This document shows positions 13,480 to 25,400 of a stretch of 64,000 nucleotides of DNA, piece by piece. Every line of letters starts with the position of its first letter. Within the stretch, counting starts at the first letter, position 1. Below the pieces are notes generated by a model. It was not told where the DNA came from. It saw only the letters and a program-made list of their open reading frames with translations, and made no database searches. Made by a program: the position numbers and the translations under genes. The stretch is from Bicyclus anynana. Taxonomy: Eukaryota > Arthropoda > Insecta > Lepidoptera > Nymphalidae. The stretch lies in contig NC_069086.1 of NCBI RefSeq assembly GCF_947172395.1, positions 9,890,501 to 9,954,500 of the forward strand, written 5' to 3'.

Positions 13480-13800
13480 GGACCTAGTGAGGTTGTCGAC
13501 CAACACTGCGTCGTCCGGTGCGGGGTCGCCATTTCAGCAACTTGTGACTCTAACGTCCATTGGCTCTTAGAACTATGTCGCCTGCCCATTGTCATTTTAC
13601 TTCGCGACTCGCTGAGCTAGGTCAGCAACTTTGGTTCTTTTATGGATCTCCTCATTTCTGATTCGATCACGCAGAAAAATTCTAAATAAAACTCGCTCTA
13701 TCGCCCGCTGAGTGACTTTGAGCCTTTAATAAGATAGTTAGCGACCAAGTCTCGGATCCTGGCGACACGCACTGTTCGAAGACTTTAGTCTTCATGTTTC
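13480..13800 (-). mobile_element. RTE-type LINE remnant
   Basis: The blocks ggtgcggggtcgcc, tggatctcctcatttctgat, cgatcacgcag and atcgcccgctgagtgac are shared with the longer copy at 38457-38836 and a fragment at 28440-28590. It is 5'-truncated and decayed, and the coding sense of the element is the reverse strand. Confidence 0.7.
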
Positions 13801-15821
13801 ATTTCATACTACCTTCAGCAAATCAATAATTAATTGAATACACCACATTGAAGCCATAAACAATTAAATAATATAAAAAACATATTTACCTACGACGAAA
13901 TTGACGCTTGTTTGCATACAAATCGCCTATTAGTACAAATTGACATATTTACTCTGCTATTTGACGCCCCCGCTTCCACTGTAATAATAAATTGTGTATA
14001 CAGGTGAAAATTTTAAACCAGTTTGTATATGCTTGGTGCTATTTTAATGGCAATATGTTATGATGATATCATATGTTTTGATATAATAGGTATGTTTGTA
14101 TGAAAATATTTATACACCCATTTTTATTTTCATACAGAATAAGTTCTTTTCAATCTTGTATGTTTACAGAAGTAGTATGAGTTATATTTTAGTTTAGAAG
14201 TTATATATTATACGTCATCAACTGATTGAAATTTTCCTGTGACGTGCTTAATTTGGCTGTAGCAGGGGGTTTGGGAAAGCGTAGAAGTTCTGCCTTATTA
14301 GATTTTTGAGAAGCATCTACTGTAAGTTCGGAAGCAACTACTGTAAGTGACTTTCAAACTGGGGGGCTCTGTGTGATGAAATTAGAAATAATATGCGTTA
14401 GGTTTACTTCAGACTCCCGTGTTGTACCTGCGTTTATTAACCTTATCAAGTGAAACTTTTTATGGGCGACGGTTCTTCACTTAAATAAGGTAGACCGTCT
14501 GATTGTTTTGTCAATCATTTTGAAATAACAAAAAAAACTATCAATCACCAAGTCAATAACGACCTTAATGAATTAAAAATGTCTGCCACTAGAATAGATC
14601 TACAAATACAATCTTAATAGCTGTAAATCTCTATTTGCGTGCAACTCGTCGTTGAAGTTAGGTGTCGGTCACAACTGCAGTCTGCGGTTGCGTTCCGGTT
14701 TGTCTTTTGATTGAAAAATCACAAAGTTCTAGGTCTGTTGTATTATTGTCGCACCAAGTTTTTGTAACCACATTGCAGAAGACAGGGCCATGATTAAAAT
14801 AACGTGGTATTAGATTTAAAAAAAATGGAATTTTTATCCCCTATTATTCTGAGAGGAGACTTGTGCTCGACAGTTAAAATGAATATGATTTGTTAATAAT
14901 TAAATGAATGATGATTGGCGGGATATAATATGATAAAACTTCAAACGTAGAATTAGAGAGAAACTTGTATAACATGTAAATTTTTCAACATTTTTGTTAC
15001 AATCCCCATTTTCTTAGACTTCATTCAGCTGTATTAGCTGAAAACTAATACTTTTATGTACTAGTCAAAGGTCAAATAGACTTGTTTTAAAATCAACGTC
15101 TCAAATTTAATTGAAGCTAGTCATATTATGATAAATTCCCGTGAGTGACCGCAGCCTATACTTGCACAACACGGAAGGTGTGGCCATGCTCTTACACAAG
15201 CTCACTCGACGTGGACTCTGCCGCTACTCCTAGTTAAGTTACGAGCACTAAACACGAGTTACCATCGCCTTAATTGCGGTTGGCGAAAATTTAATTGATG
15301 CGGGTGCCCTGTTCACGTTTTCATTGACTAGCACGAAGAGCCTCCGTGCAAAGTTGGCAATTTGCACGTTTTAGTGCTTATTGCAACTGCCTTGTTGGTG
15401 CAGTGGTTGACCTATCTGGTTACAGATCAGGAATCCTGGGTCGGGTTATGAATTATTAATAACACACTTTCTATAAAAGAATTTTCTCGTCACATGGCAA
15501 AAAATTACGTTTTGTTTTTGAATTACGCTAACGCAATGGTGTATGTGTAGATTTATAGCTGATAGGACATGAGTTTGTTTTCCTACACGGGTCTATTTTG
15601 GAATATATAATAACTAATTGACTCAATTTTTATTAGTACCTATTTATCTTAAGCTGCAACTTATTACGGCATATGTACCAAGCGATTTAAAAGTTCAGTG
15701 TGATGGGGTGTAGAATCGTAGCTGTGGGGTATAGTATAGGTGGTATTAACTATACTACAGTCAAGGCGATAATCTTTGACATCGTTTATTTGTCTTCTTT
15801 CTTGATATTTATGTAAAAACC

Positions 15822-16037
15822 GTCCGCTAGACGCCCGCGACTTCGTCCGCGTGAAATTTAGTTTTTCCCAAATGCCTCGGGAACCATGGATTTTTCCGGG
15901 ATTTAATGAAGTAGATGTCTTAATCCAGAATAAAATCTATTTCCATTCCATATTTCAGCTAAATCGGTTCAGTAGTTGCGGTGTTAAAGAGTTACAAACA
16001 TCCATACGAACTTTCGCGTTTATAATATTAGTAGGAT
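15822..16037 (+). mobile_element. Retroelement tail, 'gacttcgtccgcg' family
   Basis: It starts cgctagacgcccgcgacttc and ends with gcgtttataatattagtagg. Other copies: 24336-24545 (+), 24870-25030 (+, worn), 30049-30424 (-, two in tandem), 49068-49200 (+, part) and 53762-53870 (+, part). It lies directly before the first core exon of the coiled-coil gene. Confidence 0.75.
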
Positions 16038-16116
16038 AACCATGAAATATCAACTTCAGAATCGTTTAATAAGGAAGGAAGTGCTTTTGACTTTAATATG
16101 AAATCTAAATTCATAG

Positions 16117-16408
16117 ATTCATAGAAGAAAATCGCAATAAGCAAGCAACTAGCACTCCCGAGAATTCGTCGAATATTCAACATGTCAAAACAGCAAGTGA
16201 TTGTGCAAAAACTATCAAAACAGATCAAAAACGTTCTAAAAATATAAAAGATGTTGAATCACGTACATTCGACACCAAATCTGTAATGGGGCCCGTAGTG
16301 AAGCTGCCGGTGGAATCGATCGTGATGCGGTACACAGAACCGCCACCGTGTCAACATCATCTGAAGAAAGCAACCACTCAACCTGGCGTTCAGAGAAAAA
16401 TAGACGCT
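16117..16408 (+). CDS. Coiled-coil gene, first core exon
   Basis: The exon follows the acceptor ctaaattcatag, 80 bp after a repeat copy, and ends phase 0 at gtaagt. The open frame is closed upstream by taa at 16106. It has no Met until 16286 (MGPVVKLPVESIV). The alternative acceptor at 16124 would break the phase with the 10314 exon. The N-terminal half is hydrophilic (Lys, Asn, Ser, Thr). The second half carries a Pro-Pro-Pro-Cys-Gln-His-His cluster. Confidence 0.7.
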
Positions 16409-19400
16409 GTAAGTCAAAGTCAAAGTCAAAATTCATATATTTCAATTAGGTTTAGTTTACAAGCAATTTTTAAAGGTCAAGATTATGTCATAATTTAACT
16501 TATCTAATGGTGGTAATAATAGTCGAAAACTTAAAACTAAAGTTAGGAGGGTTCCAAACGCGCCTTGGTCCGAGAAGAGCCCACAACAAACTCAGCCAAG
16601 GTTTTTTTTTTGTTTACCACCATTTTACAAACTTATTTAAAACTAAGCACACAGTCGTATATAACACCAAGCTTTTTTATCATTAATGTAATCATTAAAA
16701 CTATAATAAGCCTTTCCAAAAAGCTTGCGTTTAATAAACAGTTTAAAACTTTAAGTACTAGTACCTACTGTTTCAGAACGATGATACTATTTAGCATTTT
16801 CGTGACAATTTGTTATTTAACTTGTTAACAATAGACAATTTTCAGGTCGTAGACACACTATTTAACAATGGACTATTTTCAGTTCGTCTATCTATCAGTG
16901 TCTTGTGCACCTATCTACTAAGATACACAAGAAAAGATAGCGTTTTATCTATTAACATATAGCGGATATGACGATATACAGGAATAAAGCGCTATTAACG
17001 CCTACATTGCACGCCGATAATATAGCTGTTTAACGAATTTTAGAAATTGAATTCAAATAAAATGAAATTTATTGTTAAAATAAATCTTTTACAATGGAGC
17101 TGAGGACCCTGAATTAAGTCGCACAGAATCCACGCTCTTCCTGCTTAAATAAAAATAATTTTAACAATCATAATTATAGGATACAGGATTAATTGAAATA
17201 AGACTAATATGCATATAGAAATATGTATTTGTGTCTGTAAGTGATTGTGTGTGCGCGTGCGCGTGTGTGTGTGTGTGTGCGCGCGCGCGTGTGCGTGTGT
17301 ATATATGTGTGTGTGTGTATGTGCGCATTCGTGTTTCAGCGTGATTCTAATACGGCTTTGTTCCAGGTAATACAGATTTAATGTATCTCAACACGCATAA
17401 ATGTGTTTGTTAAAGTTTTAATTTAATTATTAACTTAGTGCTTTAGGACGTGAAAGTAGTTTGCATTTGTATAAAAGTATGAAATGTTATACAGGCGTGT
17501 TGCATGGATACTGCATGTGTGCAGCGTCTGACAGAGCTAGATAAAATGGTTAACGAGCTACGGACCAGAGCGACGAGGCTGGCCCGTCGTGAAGCCGAGC
17601 GGGTCGCAGTGTTGGAGCGAGCGGAGGCTGCCTGGGTAGAGCTGGAGCGTGGATATCAGCGCCGGTTATCTCTAGCGATAGAGAACGAAGACGACATGAA
17701 TAAACAGGTTCTATACCATATTACCGAACACTCGCGACTTTATCCGCGAGGAAATCGCTTTTCTAATACAGCTACTTTTTTCCTTGAACTTGCCTTGCCT
17801 TTGGACCTCCTTAATCCGGCCATTTCGCAAAATCCGTTCGTAGCGAACGTCGAATATCTATGAACTACCTCCCTGCCAATATTCAACTTTTTAGTGGTTT
17901 TCGAGATATCGTCTTGAGTGGCCTTTATAGATTTAGAGATTAAACCAACTAGGTAATTAGATGTACTCATAAATATATTATTTTTTGGAGCTTTTAATCT
18001 GAGTGTTTATTAATAGTATAATCGGATTGTAGTCTAAGTACATTGCACTATTGAATTGGGTTAATTATTATGGATGAGCTAGTACCTACGCACCGAGCTG
18101 AATAGCTAAGAACATAATATAGTCTTCTTCAATACGATACGAGTAGGTCAATGTTTAAAAATACGAGATTTGATTTGATTTTTTACACTTTAGTTCTATA
18201 TAATACAATTGTTTGTGTTTATCGTCTATGTTTGTTATAAGTTTTATTTACTTTTATTAACCGACTTCCAAAAAGGAGGAGGTTCTACGTTCGGCTGTAT
18301 GTATGTTTTTTTTATGTATGTCCAGCGATAATTCCGTCAATGATGGACCGATTTCGAAAATTCTTTTTTTGTTTTGAAGGGTTTACTTCCAGGGTGGTCC
18401 CATTTTTTTCATGTCAGGATCTGATGGTGGCATCCTGGAGAAATTGAGGGGAACTTTCGAAAGTTGTAGAGACGGCTAGTGCGTTTGTTAGTGTTTCCAT
18501 AAGGTATTTTAAACCACTACAACTTTATGAAGGTTTGGAGTTGGTCTGATGATGGAGCTGAAACACAGACGATGGAACTCTTCAACGATTTACAGCAGTT
18601 ATCTTTTGTTTGGGCTTGATAAATTTGTATTGATGAGTACTTTCCACCTGTATGGGTTGTGACTGTATTAAGGGTCTGGTGATGAAGACGAGGGACAGTG
18701 AAGAGAACTCCTCGACGGTTCACAGTAGCTACCTCGTGTTTGGACTTGATAAATTTGTATTGATGAGAACTTTCCACCTAGATGGATTTTGACTGTACTA
18801 AGGGTCTGGTGATGAAGATGATGGACAGTGAAGAGAACTCCTCGACGGTTCACAGTAGCTACCTTGTGTTTGGACTTGATAAATTTGTGTTGATGAGAAC
18901 TTTCCACCTAGATGGATTGTGACTGTATTAAGGGTCTGATGATGAAGACGAGGGACAGTGAAGAGAACTCTTCGACGGTTCACAGTAGCTACCTTGAATT
19001 TGGACTTGATAAATTTGTATTGATGAGAACTTTCCACCTAGATGGATTGCGACTGTATTAAGGGTCTGGTGATGAAGACGGAGCACAGTGAAGAGAACTC
19101 CTCGACGGCTTACAGTAGCTACCTTGTGTTTGGACTTGATAAATTTGTATTGATGAGAACTTTCCACTTAGATAGGTTGTGACTGTACACACGCAGTGGG
19201 TATGCTAACACTAAAAATAAAAAAATAAAAATTTTAATAAAAAAAATTCAACCGACTTCCAACTCAAAAAATAACTTTAACTAAAAAGCAAAAAATAACA
19301 TCCTACCTATGTGCTACCTTCTGATCAGTTTGAAGTCGGTGCCAAGCCAGTGTCGTGTTTTAATTAAAGCTGTTTCTGGAATAACCACAGAAATTTTGTA

Positions 19401-22400
19401 GTTTAAACGTATTTAATTAAAACATCACTGGCTTGGCACCGCCTTCAAACTGATCAGAAGGTAGCACATAGGTAGGATGTTATTTTTTGCTTTTTAGTTA
19501 AAGTTATTTTTTGAGTTGGAAGTCGGTTGAATTTTTTTTATTAAAATTTTTATATCTTTACTAGCTGACGCCACGCGGTTTCACCCGCGTGGTTCCCGTG
19601 GATAATATATAGCCTATAGCCTTCCTCGATAAATCTGACACTGAAAGAAATTTTCAAATCGGACCTGTAATTCCTGAGATTAGCGCGTTCAATCAAACAA
19701 ACAAACTCTTAAGCTTTATGATATTATTATAGATTCGGTATTTTAGCCGTCTAAAAGCTGCAAAGGTTAATTAACATGACGTGATTAATTTCAGATCAAA
19801 AAGACTATAGAAGAACGAAACGCTTATAAAACTATATGTACAAGTTTAGCTGGAACTTTGAAGGAGCGCGGTGACGCAGCGGAGAAAGAAGTAGATCGTC
19901 TGAGATCTTTGGAGAAAGAAGTTTATGATCGAGCTTGCGTTAGACAACGACTAAGCGAAGAGTCTGCGAAAGGCGACGCTGAACTCGCGGAGCAGTTATG
20001 CCGCACTTCGCAATTGGACAGAGATCTTCAAGTAAACTTTGACAACTTGTTAGTCTTTGTTAACGAGCTAAAACGTCTTGGCCTTCTAAAAGCAGACATT
20101 ATTATTCCCAAACTGATCTACCCTGAGCAGTTTCTAGTATTTCAAATATGTAGTTGTTTTAAGTTACGGTTTCTGTAAAGTTGTGCATTACTTATTAGGG
20201 TTACCAATGTTTTATTGTGTACGTTATTTCGGGAACTTTATGAGACAAATAAATGTTCATGTTCATCATGTTCATCATCATCATCATTATCACCCATATT
20301 CAGCTCACTGCTGAGCTCCAAGTCTCCTCTTGGAATGAGAGGGGTTAGGCCAATGTTATCCTAATCTTAATGTGATCGTCAGTTCGCTGAGAGCTGCGTT
20401 ATGGGTCCAAAAATTCATATCCCCTCTTCTATACAGAGGGCTGGCATAGACCTGTAATGGGCCATTCTAAAAGGCTTATGATGATTGATGATGCACCCTA
20501 TGTGCAGTTTTATTGGCGTACCTATTTCTCTATGATAACATAAATAAGATCAGCTAAAAGCTAAGATAACCTATGATATAATGATTTTTGTAAGCGACTA
20601 TTAGGCTATGGTTGTGCCGAATCTTGGCACAGTTTTTACGATCTATTATCAACCTATATTCAGCTCACTGCTGAGCACGAGGTTCCTCTCAGAATGAGAG
20701 GCTCAATGCGTATTGATGCGTATTGAATTAAGAAAATTCTCAGTTAAGCAGGATTCCTCACGATGTTTTTCCTTCACCGTTTGAGACAAGTTTAATTTCT
20801 TAAAATGCACATAAATTAAAAATTGGAGGTGCAAGCCACGCGGACCGGATTCGAACCTACGCCCTCCGCAATTTGAGGCAGAGGTTATATTCACTGGGCT
20901 ATCACGGTTTTTACGATTAACTGAAATGAACAGGAAATATCAGTCGTTTAAAAAAAAAAATATGTAGCTGATTGATATTGAAATAAAAAGTTCCAGTTAC
21001 TTTTGAAAAACGTAAGAGTAGTAAGTATTTAAAGAAGGTACCCAATAGCTCGTTATTTTTAAGTCAGTTATTTGTACTGTAATTTTAAAGCCATTCTTTC
21101 AATTTTCAATTAAATTCTTTAGAATAAAATATCCATCAATCTTGATTAAATGCTCGTACCATTAAAATGGTGGAATTCTGTTTTAATTTGAAAACAAGAA
21201 AAATAATTAAATATAACTTTCATTAAAAAGAAAATTGCTCCTTTTTAATTTTTCTTATAATAATTTTATATTATTTAATGGCCAGTTCAAAGAAGAGCAT
21301 GCTCGTAGAAAAGTCGCTTCTATGAGGAGCGAGTTGGAGTCAAGTCAATGCTTGTCTTGTGAAGCTGAGCGAGCTATGCGTTTTGAACTATCGACGCTGA
21401 AAGCACAAATTACCGAAGTGTCGAAGAAGCTGTTGGCAGAAGAGGACAAGAAGAATTCTATTAAAATTGAGGTAATTCTATTCTGATTTTTTGAAGTAGA
21501 ATAACAATATTTAACAGTCTTGCATTGAGCATTATTTTTACCGTGTTTCGTGGAACCATGTAAATGTCAGTAAAAAATTAAAAAATGTTTTATAAGTATA
21601 AGTAATATTTATTCATTAAGTTTGCAATTTAGATCGCTCGTTACTGATAAACAAAATTGGTGAATATTTGCATATTATCACATATTATTAATCAAACATC
21701 AAATTACTTGAGCGTCGAATATTATTTTATATTCCGTCATGAAAAACACAAATACGTGACTCCGAATAGACTATGTGATAAATACAGCTAACTAATCGAA
21801 CCAACATGAACCAGTATGAAAATAATTAAAGTAGCTATATAACCAAACTTACTAGAATTTCGAGTTTTACTTAGATATCTATACTAATATTATAAAGCTG
21901 AAGAGTTTGTTTGTTTGTTTGTTTGATTGAACGCGTTAATCTCAGGAGCTACTGCTTTGATTTGAAAAATTCTTTCGATGTTACATAGCCCATTTAATAA
22001 GGAAGGCTATAGGCTATATATTATCCCTGTATTCGTACGGGAACGGGAACCACGCGGTAGAAACCACGCGGCGTCAGCTAGTAATAAATATTTGTTTAAA
22101 ATGTGTTTAACATTCTTGTTGATATTATTGAACATGGAAAAATTTCCATTGTTTTACGTGAATCCAGACAATCAGAAGGTACAAGTGTATTTAGAATTTA
22201 GATTATGTATTACTAAAACTACTTTTTTACTATTTTTTAATTAATAGTTTGCGATATCTCGTTCCTATGCTCAGAATTTTTTATTACCTGGTAACCAAAA
22301 AAAAAAGGTAAAAAGATCATGGTCATCAAAGGTCAGCAAAATTAACTTGTTATTAATCAATTGAAAAATGATTCCCGGATCCCTGATTTATATTAGTCAT

Positions 22401-25400
22401 CTATTACAGAATAGTAAAAAAAAATAGTATCAGCACATATTCCAATCAGTTATTCTGTTATTGATTGTGGTTAAATAACAATAAATTATTAGAAGCATGT
22501 CAGATTACGTGCTAAGACATAAATATACAACGATCGCGCATTTGTCGCGATAGTTTAAACAATTTATTAATTGTTTATAACTATTGCTATGGGGATTTAA
22601 AATACAAACATAAGGTACATATTTGAATATAAAATCTACTTGCTTTGTGCGCCTTGCTATTGAGTACTTAGTTACCAAACGATTGTCATGAAATTGTGCG
22701 TAAACGTGGTACAGAAATATACTGGGTGGTAGTATCGAACTTTGTTGCGGCAATTTGGAGTTAGCGGCCCCCTGTATTCATCTACTGCTGGACATAGGCC
22801 TTTCCGAGAGTGCGCCATCACCCATGATTTTTTTTTTTTTTATTCTTTACAAGTTAGCCCTTGACTACAATCTCACCTGATGGTAAGTGATGATGCAGTC
22901 TAAGATGGGAGCGGGCTAACTTGTTAGGAGGAGGATGAAAATCCACACCCCTTTCGGTTTCTACACGGCATCGTACCGGAACGCTAAATCGCTTGGCGGT
23001 ACGTCTTTGCCGGTAGGGTGGTAACTAGCCACGGCCGAAGCCTCCCACCAGCCAGCAGCAGACCTGGACAAATTAAGAAAATCTCAATCTGCCCAGCCGG
23101 GGATCGAACCCAGGATTTCCGTTTTCCCCCGCCTTCCTCATCCAGCCTCTTAATGTCGTCGGACCATCCAGCTAGAGGGCGTTCTGCACTCTAGAACACG
23201 TCTGCCCCAGGGGCAATCCGCTCTGCGTCTAAAATGGCCCATCCACTGCCACTTCAGTTTGCTTCAAATTAATGTAGTTCTCCTCATTAAACCTCCTTGC
23301 ATGAGTAAAACGCTGGGAAACTTGCTTCCTTGAAAATGTAGAGCTTTTCCGAGACTACTACTTCCATGTTTATTTATGCCAAACAGCGTTGAGTTCCGGG
23401 CATTGTTGCCTGGGAATAATAGACAATAGGCAGATAGACGCGCACAGGGTAGGACGTTGTAAGACGTGTTGCTTGTACGTATTGTGAAATGGTGGGGTAT
23501 GATGCAACATAAGACATGCTCTCCGAAGTACGGGGGTCAGGGGTGTAACCCCATCAACTTCTAAACTCCGACTAAGAATATGCATCAAAAGACTGTGAAG
23601 TCTATCGGTATGTAAATAATAAGGTATTTCCTCTTCAGAAAAGTAAGTCTTTGCAGAAAATAGATTTACTAATTTTACATTAACTCCAGCCAAAGCCAAA
23701 GCCAAAGCTAGCCATTTGTATTTTATGTTCAGGTAAAACAAGTTTTCGTTTTTCCAGCTCGTAAAATATAGACAAGAAAAAGCAGATATAATTGAAGATT
23801 TAGATGGTTGCAAAGATATGTGTGACAGCCGGATGAAGGCTAAAGTAGATGAGTTAAATCTGAAGAAGGAGCAGTTGAATGAATTAAAGGAAAAGGTTTT
23901 GGAGTGCCAGTGCAAACTACCGTTAGATGTCGGCGTAGAGGTCAAACGGACGCCGTCTCTAGCAGCACTTTGTCATTGTACTCCTGAAGATAAAGTTCTA
24001 GTAGGTGTATTTAAAAGTATAGTATTTTATAGATGTTCGCACTCATGTTATATATATACTAGATAAATCGAAGTTCTCGAGGACAATTTTCAATTCTGAG
24101 GATAAAATTATTAATGTCCTCGCTCAGGTATCCCCTGATAACTTATTTTTTTAAAGAGGCTGAAAGTGCACCAGATTCCGAACGTAAACGGCTTTTTTTT
24201 CAATATTGTTTCAATTTACTTTTATACGTCTCTAGACGGAAGACGAATGTCAAATGTAGACCTGTAAGAGTTAAGACGACTCTTAAATACCTGTTAACAC
24301 TCACCTTCTGCGCTATTTTTCTTTTATGATTTCACTAACGGACGCCCGCGAGTTTGTCAGAGTGAAATTCAGTTTTTCACAAATCCCGCGGGAACCATGG
24401 ATTTTCCGGGATGAAAAGTAGCCTATGTGTTAATCCAAAGTAAATGTATTTCAATTCTAAATTTCAGCCAATTTGCTTCAGTAGTAGCGGCGTTAAAGAG
24501 TAACAAACATCCATACAAACTTTTGAGTTTATTATGTTAGTAGGATTTATTATGATTGGATTATGGATTTAATTTTTTTTTAATTTTCAGGATTCCTGCT
24601 CATGTATTTCATTGCGGAGTCAACTTCTATCAAATCTTTTAGCGGATTTATTCGGAGGGCTTCAAGCAGAGCTCACCTCGTCAGGATTGTTGATGCCGTG
24701 TAGTATGTTATTGTGTATCGATGATCGGCACAATTGGGACCGCTCTTCGGCTGTTAAATCGAGCCTGCGCAGTTTCTTCGCGCAATTGCTAGTAGCCGAG
24801 CTAGACATTGCGATTGCAACTTCGATTGAAAAGTACCATGTAAAAGTGAGTAACGTTTTCAGTTTTTACAAATACGACTACGTCCACGTGATATTCAGTT
24901 TTTCACCAATCCCGTAGGAGCCATGGATTATTTCGGAATAAAAAATAGGTATAGGGTATACGACAATCTCCTTTTCAAATTCCAGCCAAATCCATTCAGT
25001 AGTTTTTCCGTGATCGAGATAGAAACATTCTCGAATTCTTCTTTATTTCTTTGTCCAATTATGGTATTAAATAGACCAGTCATGGCGTGTACAGTTTTTC
25101 ATTTTGTAAGTATTAACTAACCGTTTCCCTGCCATAAACTATTTTGTATATGTATAAAACGCATTTCAAGAACGGTAGGTTTGCCACGAATTGCATGTAT
25201 TTGTACTTGTAGTTATGCATTAATATTCAAGTTAATTAATAATTTTAATTTATTTCTGACTCTACTAGCTGCATAGTATTAAAATCATGCAATTTTCTTT
25301 GTGTTTTGACAGTCTCCGTGACGCAGTGGTATGCGCAGTGGATTTACAAGACGAAGGTCCTGTATTCGACCCCCGGCTGGGTCAATTGAAGTTTCTTAAT

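Noticed and set aside
18517..19167. Four similar minus-strand frames, looking like a repeat protein
   Set aside because: The unit is 130 bp, so each copy is in a new frame. There is no continuous protein.
18520..19190. CRISPR-like regular repeat
   Set aside because: The whole 130-bp unit is repeated with no variable spacers, and the DNA is eukaryotic.
23370..23945. 191-residue minus-strand frame
   Set aside because: It overlaps the reverse of a well-supported exon (23758-24000) and adjoining intron.
24159..24263. Possible extra exon of the coiled-coil gene (35 codons, phase 0/0, begins AESAPDSERKR)
   Set aside because: Splice sites and phase would allow it, but the second half is a hydrophobic, poly-T-derived peptide unlike the rest of the protein. 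Left out without transcript data.
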